From positions 124,001 to 188,000 of the forward strand of contig NC_019684.1 of NCBI RefSeq assembly GCF_000316645.1: a stretch of 64,000 nucleotides of DNA, in the 5' to 3' direction. The notes beneath the pieces are model-generated. The model was not told the DNA's origin and made no database searches. It worked only from the letters and a program-made list of their open reading frames with translations. Positions 18,059 to 27,758 of the stretch are shown here, one piece after another (within the stretch, counting starts at the first letter, position 1; each line of letters opens with the position of its first letter). This DNA is from Nostoc sp. PCC 7524. GTDB taxonomy: Bacteria; Cyanobacteriota; Cyanobacteriia; Cyanobacteriales; Nostocaceae. The translations under genes and the position numbers were made by a program.

Positions 18059-20320
18059 CTAACTTTTGCTTTCTCGAAACGCCAACTCCAACGAAAACGG
18101 TAGACACCCAGGATTGGCAGTCGCCCACTCCTTAGCTTCTGCAATTAGAGTTTCGTTACCCGAATCGAGGTAGAATTGCATTTTGGCACGTTGCTCTAAG
18201 CGATCGCGTTCCTGAATGCTGAGAATATGTCCCGTGATTACGCAGTATTGGCGCACCTTAGCCCTAGCTTGGGTTAGAGCCATTAGCCGTAGTTTTGTCA
18301 CTCGCTTGAGTTCCTCGATGCGGTAGGAAACATCAGCAGCCTCTCCACCAACAGATACGCCCTGCAAGCCGTTGTTGGCATTTTGGAGTGATGATTCTGC
18401 TGTCACTCTAGCGGCTGTTGAATTACCCTCGGATGCACTCTGCAACCCGTTGTTGGCAATTTCCTGTGGTGATTCTGGTGCAACCGCAGCAGGTATCGAA
18501 ACTACACCCAGCCCGTTATTCCCCGTGTTAGATAAGTTTTGATTATCAACTTTTGACAACGTGCCGGAGCTACAGGGGTATATAAAATCCTGATGAAAAC
18601 TGAATTCATTTGGTTGTAAAATGTTTGTAGAAACTGAATTCTCTAATTGATTGCTGGTTTTATTTGAATTAATTTCAGCAGTATTAGAAGAATTTATGAA
18701 TGCAACATTTTCCGCAGACTGGATTACAGCTGAGTCTTTCTGAAAAACATCGGGTTGTTCAACTAACCCTGCTGACTCCAGCCCTTGGGGGGCTGTAGCA
18801 GCAGGAGGTAGACAAAAAACCTTCATATAGTAAAAATGCCCGTTGATGTCCGTCTGGTAAGGATTTTGGGCTTTTTGATTTTTTTCAGGGCTATGCGTTT
18901 TGTCAAAATGCCCGTCTTTGCTTATCTGGCAAGGGTTTGAGCTATTTTCTGCCCAAGGGTCAGTTATGTACCATTTGGGATGCCACAGATGTAGATGTTT
19001 CCGCAGTGTCTCTTGAGAAAGGGTTTTGTGAAAACGTTGCTTATATTCGTTGCTGATCGCTTTTGTACGGTCGGTTATGCCCTCTGGTAAGCCTGTACCC
19101 CATTCCAAGGCATTTACTGTCCACCGAATCCTTCTTTGGGCTTCTAGGCTGCGTTGCTGGTTTAAAGCTTGGCGACGATCAAAGGGGATGATGTTGTCTT
19201 TGGGTTTGATTATGCCCCTTATACCCGCGATCGCTCCTGCAAATGTGTTAGCAAATGTCCCCAACAGGCGTTCTGGATAGCTGGCATAGGGGGTATACCA
19301 ATGGTGTCGAATTGTGCATTCTATCCAATGCCGCACCCTAGCTTCGATTTCATGCTGGTGGCGGCAATATTGCATGTAACCAGGGGCGACTGTGGCGGTC
19401 TCTACGACGTATTTAACTAATGCTTCGCCCTTTAAGTCCAAAAAGACGATTCCGTAGCCTACAAGGATTTGTAGGAGGGTGTTGGTTTGTCCAAAGCTTG
19501 TCCAGCCTGTGGTGATGATTTCTTCCCAGTCGGCACGCCATTCCTCTACGTTGGCGGATGCTTTTTTGCGATACTGTTCTCGGTTGTGACGCTTTCTGGC
19601 TTTTTTGATGGCGCGTTTGAGTTGGGTTAAATCTTGACGTACTGCGGCGCGATCGCAATAATCGAGAAAAACGGAAACTGAGTCGCTGATTGGTTGCAGG
19701 TCATCATCTAGCAATAACGCACCGCTTCCTGGTTGCATGGGGCAACGGATGGCATTGTAGTTGATTATGCAGTTTTCACCCCAAGGTTTGGCATTGGGGA
19801 AGATTTCTAAATGCCCTTTGCGGGGGATAAATCCTGCGTCTCTTAAGGCATATTCTAGGGCGCAGGCTAGGTTGAAGGTGGGCTGGAGGGTGGTAAAGGT
19901 TATTATCAGGTGATAGCCACCGCTATGACTGGACTGGAGGATGATGATATCGACTATGCCGATGTCTTCGAGGGCGGACTTGATGCGGTTGATAGATTCT
20001 AGGTTATGGTAGTCGCCACCTGCATCGAGGTCGATTATGGCATAACGGGTATTGGAACCAAAACGAACGCCTACTAGCTGCTGGCTGTTTTGATGCAATT
20101 TCCACAACTGGGATGGCTGGAGGTAATAGTCGATAGTACGCCACGCTGGTTTGGAGACGAAAGCGGGTACTGGGGCGACTATGGCACTCCAAGGATGCCA
20201 GAAATATTTTACATAGCGTTGCCCCACTGGGTCTTTTGGCTGGTGGGGCTTGATTTTGGTTTGGGAAAAATGCGTCCGATTTGATTTAGCAAAATCGTCT
20301 GAGTTTTGTGGCAGATACAT
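18059..20320 (-). CDS. AEP-superfamily primase (PrimPol-like), probable plasmid replication protein
   Basis: A 753-residue protein with an archaeo-eukaryotic primase core in its first 250 residues: motif I AIIDLDAGG (near residue 95), motif II SSHSGGYHL (s-x-H, near residue 134) and motif III LEIFPNA. A basic linker and an alpha-helical middle domain (residues about 270-440) follow, then a low-complexity, poorly conserved region (about 460-680) with direct repeats (NNGLxxxSxG). Related proteins occur on cyanobacterial plasmids, where they probably prime replication. It is followed on its upstream side by a 1.3 kb gene-free region rich in repeats, a likely origin. The exact family was not checked. 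Confidence 0.7.
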   Translation of the reverse strand: MYLPQNSDDFAKSNRTHFSQTKIKPHQPKDPVGQRYVKYFWHPWSAIVAPVPAFVSKPAWRTIDYYLQPSQLWKLHQNSQQLVGVRFGSNTRYAIIDLDAGGDYHNLESINRIKSALEDIGIVDIIILQSSHSGGYHLIITFTTLQPTFNLACALEYALRDAGFIPRKGHLEIFPNAKPWGENCIINYNAIRCPMQPGSGALLLDDDLQPISDSVSVFLDYCDRAAVRQDLTQLKRAIKKARKRHNREQYRKKASANVEEWRADWEEIITTGWTSFGQTNTLLQILVGYGIVFLDLKGEALVKYVVETATVAPGYMQYCRHQHEIEARVRHWIECTIRHHWYTPYASYPERLLGTFANTFAGAIAGIRGIIKPKDNIIPFDRRQALNQQRSLEAQRRIRWTVNALEWGTGLPEGITDRTKAISNEYKQRFHKTLSQETLRKHLHLWHPKWYITDPWAENSSNPCQISKDGHFDKTHSPEKNQKAQNPYQTDINGHFYYMKVFCLPPAATAPQGLESAGLVEQPDVFQKDSAVIQSAENVAFINSSNTAEINSNKTSNQLENSVSTNILQPNEFSFHQDFIYPCSSGTLSKVDNQNLSNTGNNGLGVVSIPAAVAPESPQEIANNGLQSASEGNSTAARVTAESSLQNANNGLQGVSVGGEAADVSYRIEELKRVTKLRLMALTQARAKVRQYCVITGHILSIQERDRLEQRAKMQFYLDSGNETLIAEAKEWATANPGCLPFSLELAFRESKS

Positions 20321-21608
20321 AAATGGCGTTCCCTCGATGCACTAATAAAGGTCATCGGGTAGCCGCTAGTCGGCATCAAGCCTCTGTGTATGTAAAAAAC
20401 TGCTGTTGTGCTTAAAAAATCCTGATTTTTCTTTGTTTGCGGTTCTTGAAAAAGTTAGCTTTATTCTCAAAATGAAAGTAGCACAAGGGTTTCAGACCCA
20501 AATTGCAGGTTTTTACATTTATCTCGGTTTAATGCCTAGTTGGTCAACAAGAGGCTTATAGCCTAGAATGAAATCAAATTTAAAAATCTAACTTTTCTTT
20601 TTGTTGGGGATAGCTCCCCCAGTTGCTGAGATGATTACCAGTCATCTCGCGGTCTTCATTCTTAGGCTTTCATTCTTAGGCTTTCATGCTTAGGCTATGA
20701 GTCTTTGTTGAAACCAAGCACCTAGCGGACTACCCAGCTTTTTTTTTGGAAGTTGCGGCACTCCCCTGACAAAAGTTGATTGAGTAAATCCGGCAATTTA
20801 ATCTTTAAATCCATACACAAAATTCCTTGGTAAATGCAGTCCTTGTACGCGAGGTACTTACTCTAGTCAGATGGGCTTTTTCAAGCCCACGGCTAAAGCT
20901 GTGGGGTTTCTCACGCTGTCACCCACATTGCCAAACACAGAGCATTTGGCAAGTACACAAAAAAGCGTGATTTACCCCCTCGGCAGACAGTCGTATAAGT
21001 AATATTGCAAGATCATGCCATATCCGCAAGAACAATGTTTGAAAACTGATCTATCTTCTCCGAAGAAAAAAACCCTTATTTAGCAAGGGTTATAGCGACA
21101 GTTCATCCGGGGATACTAGAGTTTTTATCCTGGGATACTAGAGTTTTTGTTCTAAAGCTCAAAGCTATACAGGGCAAAGCTTTGAAGCCAATTTTTTCAA
21201 CTTTTTTCTTTAGAACTAAATTTTTCCTAGAACTAAACTAGAACAAGGGGTAAGATCACCGAAGCTGACGTTTACCGCTACATAACGGCTAAAACCCTTG
21301 CTGTACATGGCGGCAAATTATTTCTTCACTATTTTTACGCCATCTAAGTTTCACAGCAAATTAAGGTATATTAAAGCTTTTGGAAGCCAATGCTGTTTAT
21401 CGTTCTTGCGAAGTAATGGCTCGTCTCTCTGTGCATCTATTATGGCGGTGCGAGTTGCATAGATAATCGAGCGACTTGGTTAATCCGATACACGACATTT
21501 ATCAAGCGAACTGAAGAGCAATAGTAGTTTTTCTTGAATAGCTGTATTAATTTAGCGATCGCAACTGGGAACACTAAATATAAGTGGTGATCGTTTCTAA
21601 CGGAACTT
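20321..21608. other. Gene-free, repeat-rich region; candidate replication origin or control region
   Basis: No credible gene lies in these 1.29 kb. Direct repeats: three 14-base units TTCATTCTTAGGCT at about 20655-20697, with an inverted relative (GCCTAGAATGAA) near 20561; and GGGATACTAGAGTTTTT twice, at 21110 and 21132. Hairpins: GAGATGA/TCATCTC at 20628-20648, GGGCTT/AAGCCC near 20873 with CCCACGGC/GCTGTGGG beside it (this pair resembles the right ends of cyanobacterial TnpB elements), and a terminator-like hairpin at 21071. Iteron-like repeats upstream of a primase gene fit an origin, but no DnaA-box cluster was recognised. Confidence 0.4.
21066..21092 (-). terminator. Rho-independent terminator on the minus strand with no gene before it
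   Basis: Read leftward, AACCCTT-GCTAAAT-AAGGGTT is followed directly by seven T, a textbook intrinsic terminator. No reading frame of note lies upstream on that strand between 21092 and 21608, which points to a small untranslated transcript. Confidence 0.55.
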
Positions 21609-22493
21609 ATGAATTTTTTTGAAGGCGATCAAAAAAATAGAATAGCTTATCTCATGAAACTTCTTCTGAGGATATTCTTGAAATTCCCAGGATGGGCAAA
21701 ATTTTTAACAATACTCATAATTTTTAGCTTCATTCTCCAAGCTATTCAGGGAGTACAAAATAAGTTTATAGAACTTACACAATCATCGACCTCAGTAGTT
21801 AACTCCCCTGCTTCTTCTCAAGTACCTCCACCTGCAACTGATCCATTTTCAGATGGGGTTAGTAAGGCCACCAATGCAGCGAAATTAGCTCAAACTGCAC
21901 GTTCTTTAAATGAGTGGAACAAAGTAGCAGGTGAATGGGAAGCAGCTATCAATTTTATGAAGGATGTATCACCCACACATCCAAACTATCAAGTAGCACA
22001 ACAAAGAATAGTAACTTATCCAAAGAACTTAGCCTATGCCAAGAAAAATGTTGAAAAGTTGAAACAACAAAAGTCAAAAATTCAGAAAGCCCAAGTAATT
22101 CGTGGTCAGCAGGTTTTTAAAAGTCTAAAGGGAATTTATCAAGTTAGAGGTGGATTAACTCCTTTACCTGTCGTCAGCGTCATTATTCCAAAAACTGGAT
22201 GGGATAAGCTCTCCAAAACCGATAAAGTTGGTCTAACTATGTATACGCAAAGCCTTATTTCACTGGTTAAATCTAACCCAGCTAAATATGTTGATATTTC
22301 TCCATCCGCCCCTGCATACAATCTTTTATTAAGTAAAACAGCTAATCTTTGCGAAGACTGTTGGTCAATTATTTTAAGTTATAAAGATAGTCAACCTTAT
22401 GGTGTTGATACAACTGTGGTTCAAGGGGATACTCCTTGGAAGCAGGAAGATCCATGTTGTCGTGGAGTTCAGTCATCTGAATTTCGTCAATAG
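21609..22493 (+). CDS. Hypothetical membrane-anchored protein
   Basis: I do not recognise this 294-residue protein. It has one hydrophobic segment near residues 32-50 (AKFLTILIIFSFILQAIQG) after a basic N-terminus, then a proline/serine linker, then a soluble domain with helical, lysine-rich coiled parts (residues about 80-160) resembling the repeat region found before peptidoglycan or lipid-binding domains in other cyanobacterial proteins. The C-terminal part has a CEDCWS and a CCRGVQ cysteine pair. It is presumably exported or periplasmic with an inner-membrane anchor. The 106-residue gene follows on the same strand. Confidence 0.6.
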   Translation: MNFFEGDQKNRIAYLMKLLLRIFLKFPGWAKFLTILIIFSFILQAIQGVQNKFIELTQSSTSVVNSPASSQVPPPATDPFSDGVSKATNAAKLAQTARSLNEWNKVAGEWEAAINFMKDVSPTHPNYQVAQQRIVTYPKNLAYAKKNVEKLKQQKSKIQKAQVIRGQQVFKSLKGIYQVRGGLTPLPVVSVIIPKTGWDKLSKTDKVGLTMYTQSLISLVKSNPAKYVDISPSAPAYNLLLSKTANLCEDCWSIILSYKDSQPYGVDTTVVQGDTPWKQEDPCCRGVQSSEFRQ

Positions 22494-22630
22494 CAAAATG
22501 AAAGCGTCCACACTTTTTACTTACTTATGTTTTATAAAGCTAGGGAATTTTCTAGTCAGAACCCTATTTTTAATAACAAAAAATAATAATTAGCGACTGT
22601 CCACAGTTTACATCTTTTGAGTAGTCAGAT

Positions 22631-22951
22631 ATGAAAGCTCGTGATTTTATTAAACCTGGTGAAAGTATCATTGTTATTTTTACCGATGGGACACTATTTG
22701 AACTTGGTAATGATAATACAGGTTTAACAGGAGATTGGAAAATTGATCCAAATCGTTCAGTTGATAGAGTCATTATTTATCAGCGTGAACATCCGATCAA
22801 TAGGTTATACATTGCCAATCATGCTGGAGTGGAATTTGTTGAAGAAAATCGGTATAAAATTCAACTAGCTCATGTTCAATATATAGGGGAAACTGACTTG
22901 AATTGGAATGAATTTGCTGAAGGGGGAGCAAATCCTATTCGGTATCTCTAG
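22631..22951 (+). CDS. Hypothetical small protein
   Basis: A 106-residue, acidic, soluble protein with no recognised domain. Alternating hydrophobic strands (SIIVIFTDGTLFEL, RVIIYQREHPINRLYIANHAG) suggest a small beta-rich fold. The EETDLNWNEF-like C-terminal region is acidic. It lies 137 bases downstream of the membrane-anchored gene, so co-transcription is possible. Confidence 0.5.
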   Translation: MKARDFIKPGESIIVIFTDGTLFELGNDNTGLTGDWKIDPNRSVDRVIIYQREHPINRLYIANHAGVEFVEENRYKIQLAHVQYIGETDLNWNEFAEGGANPIRYL

Positions 22952-23085
22952 AAGCGTTACCCTTAGCTGGAATTGGGGTTCAACTGCATTAACAATTTAT
23001 ATGGAGCATTCTTGTTAGCTTAATGTCGTGATCATCCTGAAGTTGATAGTCAGCTGGTGGTCAAGATTTTTTCAAGTATTAATAC

Positions 23086-24693
23086 CTAAATTTTGATATC
23101 TAAGAGGATACGGACAAAGGCGGCTTGTTGTAGGCTGAGGGGGCGATCGCCTCGTTCAACTAGTGAGATAAACTTTTGGGATACACCAAGAACGCTAGCC
23201 AGCTTTGTCTGTGGCCACCCTTTGGCAATACGCGCTTCCCTCACTTGGCTGCCAGTCAATTTAATGTCTTCTGGCGTTGTATCCTTCGCTTTAGGCTGTA
23301 ATTGTTGTACCTTTGGCTTAACTTTGGATGCTATTAGTTCAGGAATAGGATGTGGGGGTTTGATGGTCAGCTTGGCATCCAGTAGTTTTTTAAAGTAGCC
23401 TTTAGGCTTTTTCTGCGTGTATTCTGGTCTTAGCCATTCGGGGTATGTTTCTGGGTCAAACACAATTTGCCAGTCCAAATTAAGCAGATGCTTCAGAGCG
23501 TTATCCCAGCGCTGTTTTAGGTCGTAAGCTCTACGGAAGTCTGATAAAGCTTTATCTATTTCTGTTTTGGGCAATACAATTTCTATTAGCTCCTGTACCT
23601 TGTAGCTTCCATCAAGACGAACCCGACTATCCAATGTCAAATATATAGCCAACCTTAGCGTGAGTTCTTCATGATATGGGTCAATTTTTAAGACATTCTG
23701 GGCTAAGTAGCCAAACTGATATAAAGCTTCCCGCGATTCGGCTCCCGCTTTGTTTAAAAAGTATTTAGTCCAAGTACCAGGTTGAACAATTATCTGAACT
23801 TCATCAGGCTCTTCTATTTTTCCAGATGTATTTACCTGACCATATGGCACAATCGTGATGTTCCACATGCGACCAACAGGGGTACTAGCATTTATACCAC
23901 CTTTTCTATTTCTCCCTTCTATCCATACTGTTTTAACTAATAAACAATCCAATGCAAATGCGGTTTTTGCTATTTCTAAAAGTTTTTGACATTTAGGTAA
24001 ATCAGTTCGCTTATCCCAACCAATTTTTTCTATCAAATCACTGCCTTTTACAGTAAATAAACTCTCCCAAGGTTTTTCCTGCTCCATTGTATAGGCAGCC
24101 AATATTAAATGCAGCTTGGCACTAGTAAACCCAAATTTATCGATAATCTGTTGGGCTTCATTCCAAGGAAGTAATGTTATATCACCAGGGGTACTAATAT
24201 AATGCTCAATATAATTTTGGGGATTGCCTTTAGCTTTGTGTTGTGCAACTGCTATCCCTTCTTCATTTTTTTGCCACGACTCTTCTTTTTTGATTTGAGA
24301 GTTGATGCTTGAAAGCATAAGTGCTGCTGTAGGAATAGCCTCAAATGGCTGTGATTTAAATAATGAGTTTTGGTGGCTGTCTCTATAGCCTTGAAGATTG
24401 TTATTTACTATATTATAGGAATTTTGCAGATTATTTTCATCAATTTTATGTTTTCCTGAAACTATCGAAGAAATAGTTCGATACAATACTTCATTAAAAA
24501 TAGCTTCAAACAAGTCAGAATTATCTGTCGCCTCTGACGCTTCTGATGCAGATAATGTCTTTTCACCTTGTAAATGTTGCGGTAATTTATCGCTTATAAC
24601 TTGTCTAACATTATCTTGTATTTCCAGCAAAATAGAGGGACTTAGTTCATCTATATCATTAGGATTAACGGATTCAAAGCTATTTTGATTCAT
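23086..24693 (-). CDS. Rep-like plasmid protein with C-terminal HTH (XRE)
   Basis: A 535-residue protein of a type seen on Nostoc plasmids. The C-terminal 60 residues form a Cro/CI-type HTH (TGSQVREARIAKGWPQTKLASVLGVSQKFISLVERG). The middle (residues about 170-420) reads like a winged-helix replication initiator: GSDLIEKIGWDKR, then a long domain ending in a WDNALKHLLNLDW block. It probably binds plasmid DNA for replication or its control, but this is inference from fold-like pattern and context. A small same-strand ORF lies directly upstream. Confidence 0.5.
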   Translation of the reverse strand: MNQNSFESVNPNDIDELSPSILLEIQDNVRQVISDKLPQHLQGEKTLSASEASEATDNSDLFEAIFNEVLYRTISSIVSGKHKIDENNLQNSYNIVNNNLQGYRDSHQNSLFKSQPFEAIPTAALMLSSINSQIKKEESWQKNEEGIAVAQHKAKGNPQNYIEHYISTPGDITLLPWNEAQQIIDKFGFTSAKLHLILAAYTMEQEKPWESLFTVKGSDLIEKIGWDKRTDLPKCQKLLEIAKTAFALDCLLVKTVWIEGRNRKGGINASTPVGRMWNITIVPYGQVNTSGKIEEPDEVQIIVQPGTWTKYFLNKAGAESREALYQFGYLAQNVLKIDPYHEELTLRLAIYLTLDSRVRLDGSYKVQELIEIVLPKTEIDKALSDFRRAYDLKQRWDNALKHLLNLDWQIVFDPETYPEWLRPEYTQKKPKGYFKKLLDAKLTIKPPHPIPELIASKVKPKVQQLQPKAKDTTPEDIKLTGSQVREARIAKGWPQTKLASVLGVSQKFISLVERGDRPLSLQQAAFVRILLDIKI

Positions 24694-24704
24694 GAGATTA
24701 TCAT

Positions 24705-24890
24705 TTACAAAAAAGTGGCGAACATTTCTACCCGTTGTTTGAACGATAGTTGGCGCAATCGGGCAAACAGGTAGATATCAGCTTCGATGCTGGTGTCGGA
24801 TGCTTGGGGGCGGTAGTTCAGTTTTGCGTTCGCAAGGATGCGTCGGAGGCATTTTTCATAGCGACAACTCCTAGAAAATAATAAACCCAA
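24705..24890 (-). CDS. Small ORF or gene fragment (61 residues)
   Basis: The C-terminal part (NYRPQASDTSIEADIYLFARLRQLSFKQR) resembles the start of a small cyanobacterial protein family with S-I-E-A-D and L-R-x-L-S motifs. The N-terminal residues look less family-like, and the end may be truncated. It lies 11 bases before the Rep-like gene and could be co-transcribed. Confidence 0.35.
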   Translation of the reverse strand: MGLLFSRSCRYEKCLRRILANAKLNYRPQASDTSIEADIYLFARLRQLSFKQRVEMFATFL

Positions 24891-25352
24891 GCATCTAATT
24901 GAGCTAGATGTTTTTATTACCTAATATCAATTCTATGTGAGGCTGCGCTTTATTCACGTAGGGGCAATTCATGTAGCCGAAGGCTTCCCGTTCGCGCTAG
25001 CGTTGCGTAAAGCCTATGGCATAGCTACGCTTAGGGCGCAGCCTCTCGTAAAGAAGCAAAGGGTATTGCCCCAGAACCTATGTAGTTTTGGGTAAGTCCT
25101 ATAAACGCATCTTCACAAATAAATGGTATAACTTAAATCAAGTTCAAATTCTACTCAATTTATATACAAATTTTGTAGTAATTATACAAAGATGATTGTG
25201 AATTGAAAAATAATTAATAAGCCCTAGAGCAACAGTTGAGTTGAAAGTACATTTCTTTAGAGTTTGATTTGAGTGTCTCAATAACTCAACTTAGTGCTTT
25301 CATTTAATTCCTTTTCGCAGCCGTTGCTTCCAGTCAAAAAGCCTCACTACTC
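24891..25352. other. Gene-free stretch with a dispersed GC-rich repeat
   Basis: Bases 24956-25075 hold a GC-rich block (GGGGCAATTC ... GCCCCAGAACC) with inner GCTTCCCGTTCGCG and AAGCCTATGGCATAGC inverted pieces, typical of interspersed repeats in Nostoc. The rest is AT-rich and probably holds the HU gene's downstream region. Confidence 0.5.
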
Positions 25353-25604
25353 TTACGCCTTGTAAGTAGACGACCAGCCAAACAACTTACGCAACCGTTG
25401 AGAGGGATTGAATTTAAAAACCCAACTTTCTCGTTCTACTCTTACGTAAAAAGTTCCAAAGTTACGTAAAGAAACACTGTCTCCCTGTTTGAGGGATTCA
25501 TAAATTTCTTCAAGCGTTGCATCAATGACTTCTTCCACAATGCCAGTTTCTTTGCACACTCGTTGGGACACACGGCGTACCAGTTCTTTCTTGTCGATAG
25601 ACAT
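25353..25604 (-). CDS. HU/IHF family DNA-bending protein
   Basis: An 83-residue HU-family nucleoid protein: MSIDKKELVRRVSQRV helix, a second helix through EEIYESLKQGD, then SLRNFGTFYVRVERE and a short arm with the conserved FNPSQRLRKLFGW-like proline-containing loop. It is shorter than typical HU (90 residues) and less basic at the arm, so it is probably a plasmid-borne variant. Such proteins bend DNA for replication initiation or recombination. Confidence 0.85.
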   Translation of the reverse strand: MSIDKKELVRRVSQRVCKETGIVEEVIDATLEEIYESLKQGDSVSLRNFGTFYVRVERESWVFKFNPSQRLRKLFGWSSTYKA

Positions 25605-25746
25605 CTTTACACTAATTCACTTTTTACAATCACCAATAATGCTGATTAGATATTACAGCATAAGAACAAATTATCATTATTAGAGTTGTAAAAATAGATA
25701 AAATATTATTAATTATTTCCAATCAATTCACAATAAATAAAATTAA

Positions 25747-26625
25747 ATGACTCGATTTATTCATGACCAATTCGCCAAGGATTATCTGGAAGAATTACTA
25801 AAACCTTATGGAGAAGTACAAGCCCCCAGTCGTGTAGCAGGAGAAGTGCGAGAAATTGATGTTTTCTTTTCTCCAGCAGCACAACAAACTACCAATTTAG
25901 CGACATTAGGTTTATTAGGAAAGTTTGCGACCAATCCTGCTATCTTTGAGCCATTCCGCAATGCGGCATCTAAAGAAGAAATTTGTGATTGTCTGTTGAA
26001 ATTATTAGAAGTTAGGGGTGCATTACAACGAGAAGCTAATAAAAATAAAACCCTTATTCAAGAATTAGAAATTCCCAAATTATGGATTCTCACCCCCACA
26101 GCATCCGCGACGCTGCTGTCAGGGTTTCGTGCAGTTCAAGGGGAAGATTGGTTGCCTGGAGTACATTTCATGGCAGACTATTTACGTGCAGCCATTGTAG
26201 TCATCCATCAGTTACCACAAACTCCAGAAACACTATGGCTGAGAATCCTGGGTAGAGGAAGGGTACAAGAGCAGGCAATTAATGAGTTAAAAGCACTACC
26301 ATCAAATCATCCATTCCAGAAAGCGACGCTAGAATTAGTTTACAACCTGCGCCAGAATTTGAGAGTAAATCAAAATTTAGAAGAAGATGATAGGGAGTTA
26401 ATTATGCGGCTAAAACCACTGTATCAACAAGACCGAGAACAAGCCAAACTGGAAGGAGAACGTCTTGTTGTCGAAAACTTATTACAAGTTCGCTTTGGTT
26501 CATTAGATAAAGAATTAAGCGCAATTATTGAATTATTATTAGCCTTACCACCACAAGAATTTACGCCATTACTCATGCAATTGTCACGGGAGGAATTAAT
26601 TGCTAGATTTGGCAGACAATCTTGA
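25747..26625 (+). CDS. DUF4351-type protein with PD-(D/E)XK (Rpn-like) N-terminal domain
   Basis: A 292-residue protein. The first 60 residues (MTRFIHDQFAKDYLEELL, REIDVFFSP) look like the Rpn/transposase-31 nuclease-like domain, with the acidic residue in REIDVFF; the second catalytic element is not clear. The C-terminal 60 residues match DUF4351 (RFGSLDKELSAIIELLLALPPQEFTPLLMQLSREELIARFG). Proteins of this kind are abundant in cyanobacteria and are linked to recombination or mobile DNA. An in-frame GC-rich patch near 26096-26130 derives from a dispersed repeat. Confidence 0.75.
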   Translation: MTRFIHDQFAKDYLEELLKPYGEVQAPSRVAGEVREIDVFFSPAAQQTTNLATLGLLGKFATNPAIFEPFRNAASKEEICDCLLKLLEVRGALQREANKNKTLIQELEIPKLWILTPTASATLLSGFRAVQGEDWLPGVHFMADYLRAAIVVIHQLPQTPETLWLRILGRGRVQEQAINELKALPSNHPFQKATLELVYNLRQNLRVNQNLEEDDRELIMRLKPLYQQDREQAKLEGERLVVENLLQVRFGSLDKELSAIIELLLALPPQEFTPLLMQLSREELIARFGRQS

Positions 26626-26628
26626 TAT

Positions 26629-27129
26629 TTATTCGCCGAGATTTTCCAGAGCCGAGGCTTGGTGCATAATTTGCACTTTCAATGAATCTGCCGCAACTGC
26701 TGCTATAGTTTCCCAATCTTCTTGTGTCAGCATTACAAGAATTAGTTCGCGTAGCACCTGTCGGTTGGAAATAAACTCTTCGCCATAAAGTTCATCCCTC
26801 TGTAAAATAGCCTCGATGCGTTCTCGTACTTGAGGGGTGGGCATTCTCAACTTTTGGAGCAGGCGCTCCCGTGCTGTAGAAGTTGCAACAGAAGTCGCAG
26901 TTCCCAAATTCCAATCGTTGAGTAGCGATCGCACTTCCCGGTTAAGCGAAACCCGTAAAGTAGTTAGGCGACTAAACAATCCGGGGTTGAGCATTAGTTG
27001 ACCGATGGCAGAACCCCAGTCTAAACCAGCACTGATGTTACCTCCTACCGCATCCTCAGCTTCGATACCCAAAAGCAACGATTCTTCATCAAACAGCAAA
27101 TCCATCGGACTGGCAAATTGTTCGCTCAT
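26629..27129 (-). CDS. Hypothetical protein (166 residues)
   Basis: I do not recognise the family. The protein is acidic and soluble, with a likely helical C-terminal part (RERIEAILQRDELYGEEFISNRQVLRELILVML). It converges with the DUF4351 gene, with stops three bases apart. The GC content resembles chromosomal genes more than its AT-rich neighbours do. Confidence 0.55.
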   Translation of the reverse strand: MSEQFASPMDLLFDEESLLLGIEAEDAVGGNISAGLDWGSAIGQLMLNPGLFSRLTTLRVSLNREVRSLLNDWNLGTATSVATSTARERLLQKLRMPTPQVRERIEAILQRDELYGEEFISNRQVLRELILVMLTQEDWETIAAVAADSLKVQIMHQASALENLGE

Positions 27130-27218
27130 GAACTTACTCTGCTATTGCGTTATCTTGACCTCGAATTAGCCGAACTTCCAATCGCACTTTTTATTCCAAC
27201 TAAGGCAATTTAACAAGT

Positions 27219-27261
27219 ATTTATTAAAATAAAATACCTGGTTGATATATTTCAACCAGGT
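27219..27261 (-). terminator. Rho-independent terminator of the hsp20 gene
   Basis: ACCTGGTTG (27236-27244) and CAACCAGGT (27253-27261) form a nine-pair stem. On the minus strand it is followed by a T-rich run (27219-27235), 50 bases past the small heat-shock gene. Confidence 0.8.
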
Positions 27262-27311
27262 TTAACATCATGTCACACTATTAGTTGAATACTTGCTTAC
27301 TAATATCAACT

Positions 27312-27746
27312 CTATGCCGCACCTTCCCCAAGGTTAATTTTGACGACTTTATTTTTTTCTTGCTCGGTTTTAGGTAGAGTCAAATTCAAAATCCCGTCTT
27401 TATATTCTGCCTTGACGTTGGTATTTTGAATGCGAGCAGTCAGGGGAATTACTCGTTGGAACTTGCCGTAGTAAAATTCACTTCTTGTTTTACCATTATT
27501 GTCGGTTTTAGTTTCAGATTTACGTTCGGCAACCACCTTAACTGCATTCTCGGTGACTTCGATATCTACATCCTTAGCCTCGATTCCAGGCAGTTCCAGC
27601 TTCAGGTGTATGGCTTCTTCGGTTTCGTGGAGTTCGGCTGCTATAGCTCTAGCCAAAGTGGGTGCTGGGAAATCTTCAAATAAGGAGTCGATTTGACGTT
27701 GCAGTGCGTTCAATTCTTGCCAGGGGTTGTAGCGTACTAATACCAT
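27312..27746 (-). CDS. hspA: Small heat-shock protein (Hsp20/alpha-crystallin)
   Basis: A 144-residue holdase chaperone. The ATG at 27746 (MVLVRYNPW) is chosen because GGAGAG lies six bases upstream; a longer start at 27758 adds four unlikely residues. The alpha-crystallin domain spans about residues 40-135, with LKLELPGIEAKDVDIEVTE and the closing GVLTLTLPK-like KDGILNLTLPKTE. The N-terminal NPWQELNALQRQIDSLFEDF is typical of cyanobacterial HspA. It protects proteins or membranes under stress. No CIRCE element was seen upstream. Confidence 0.94.
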   Translation of the reverse strand: MVLVRYNPWQELNALQRQIDSLFEDFPAPTLARAIAAELHETEEAIHLKLELPGIEAKDVDIEVTENAVKVVAERKSETKTDNNGKTRSEFYYGKFQRVIPLTARIQNTNVKAEYKDGILNLTLPKTEQEKNKVVKINLGEGAA

Positions 27747-27758
27747 AACTCTCTCCAA

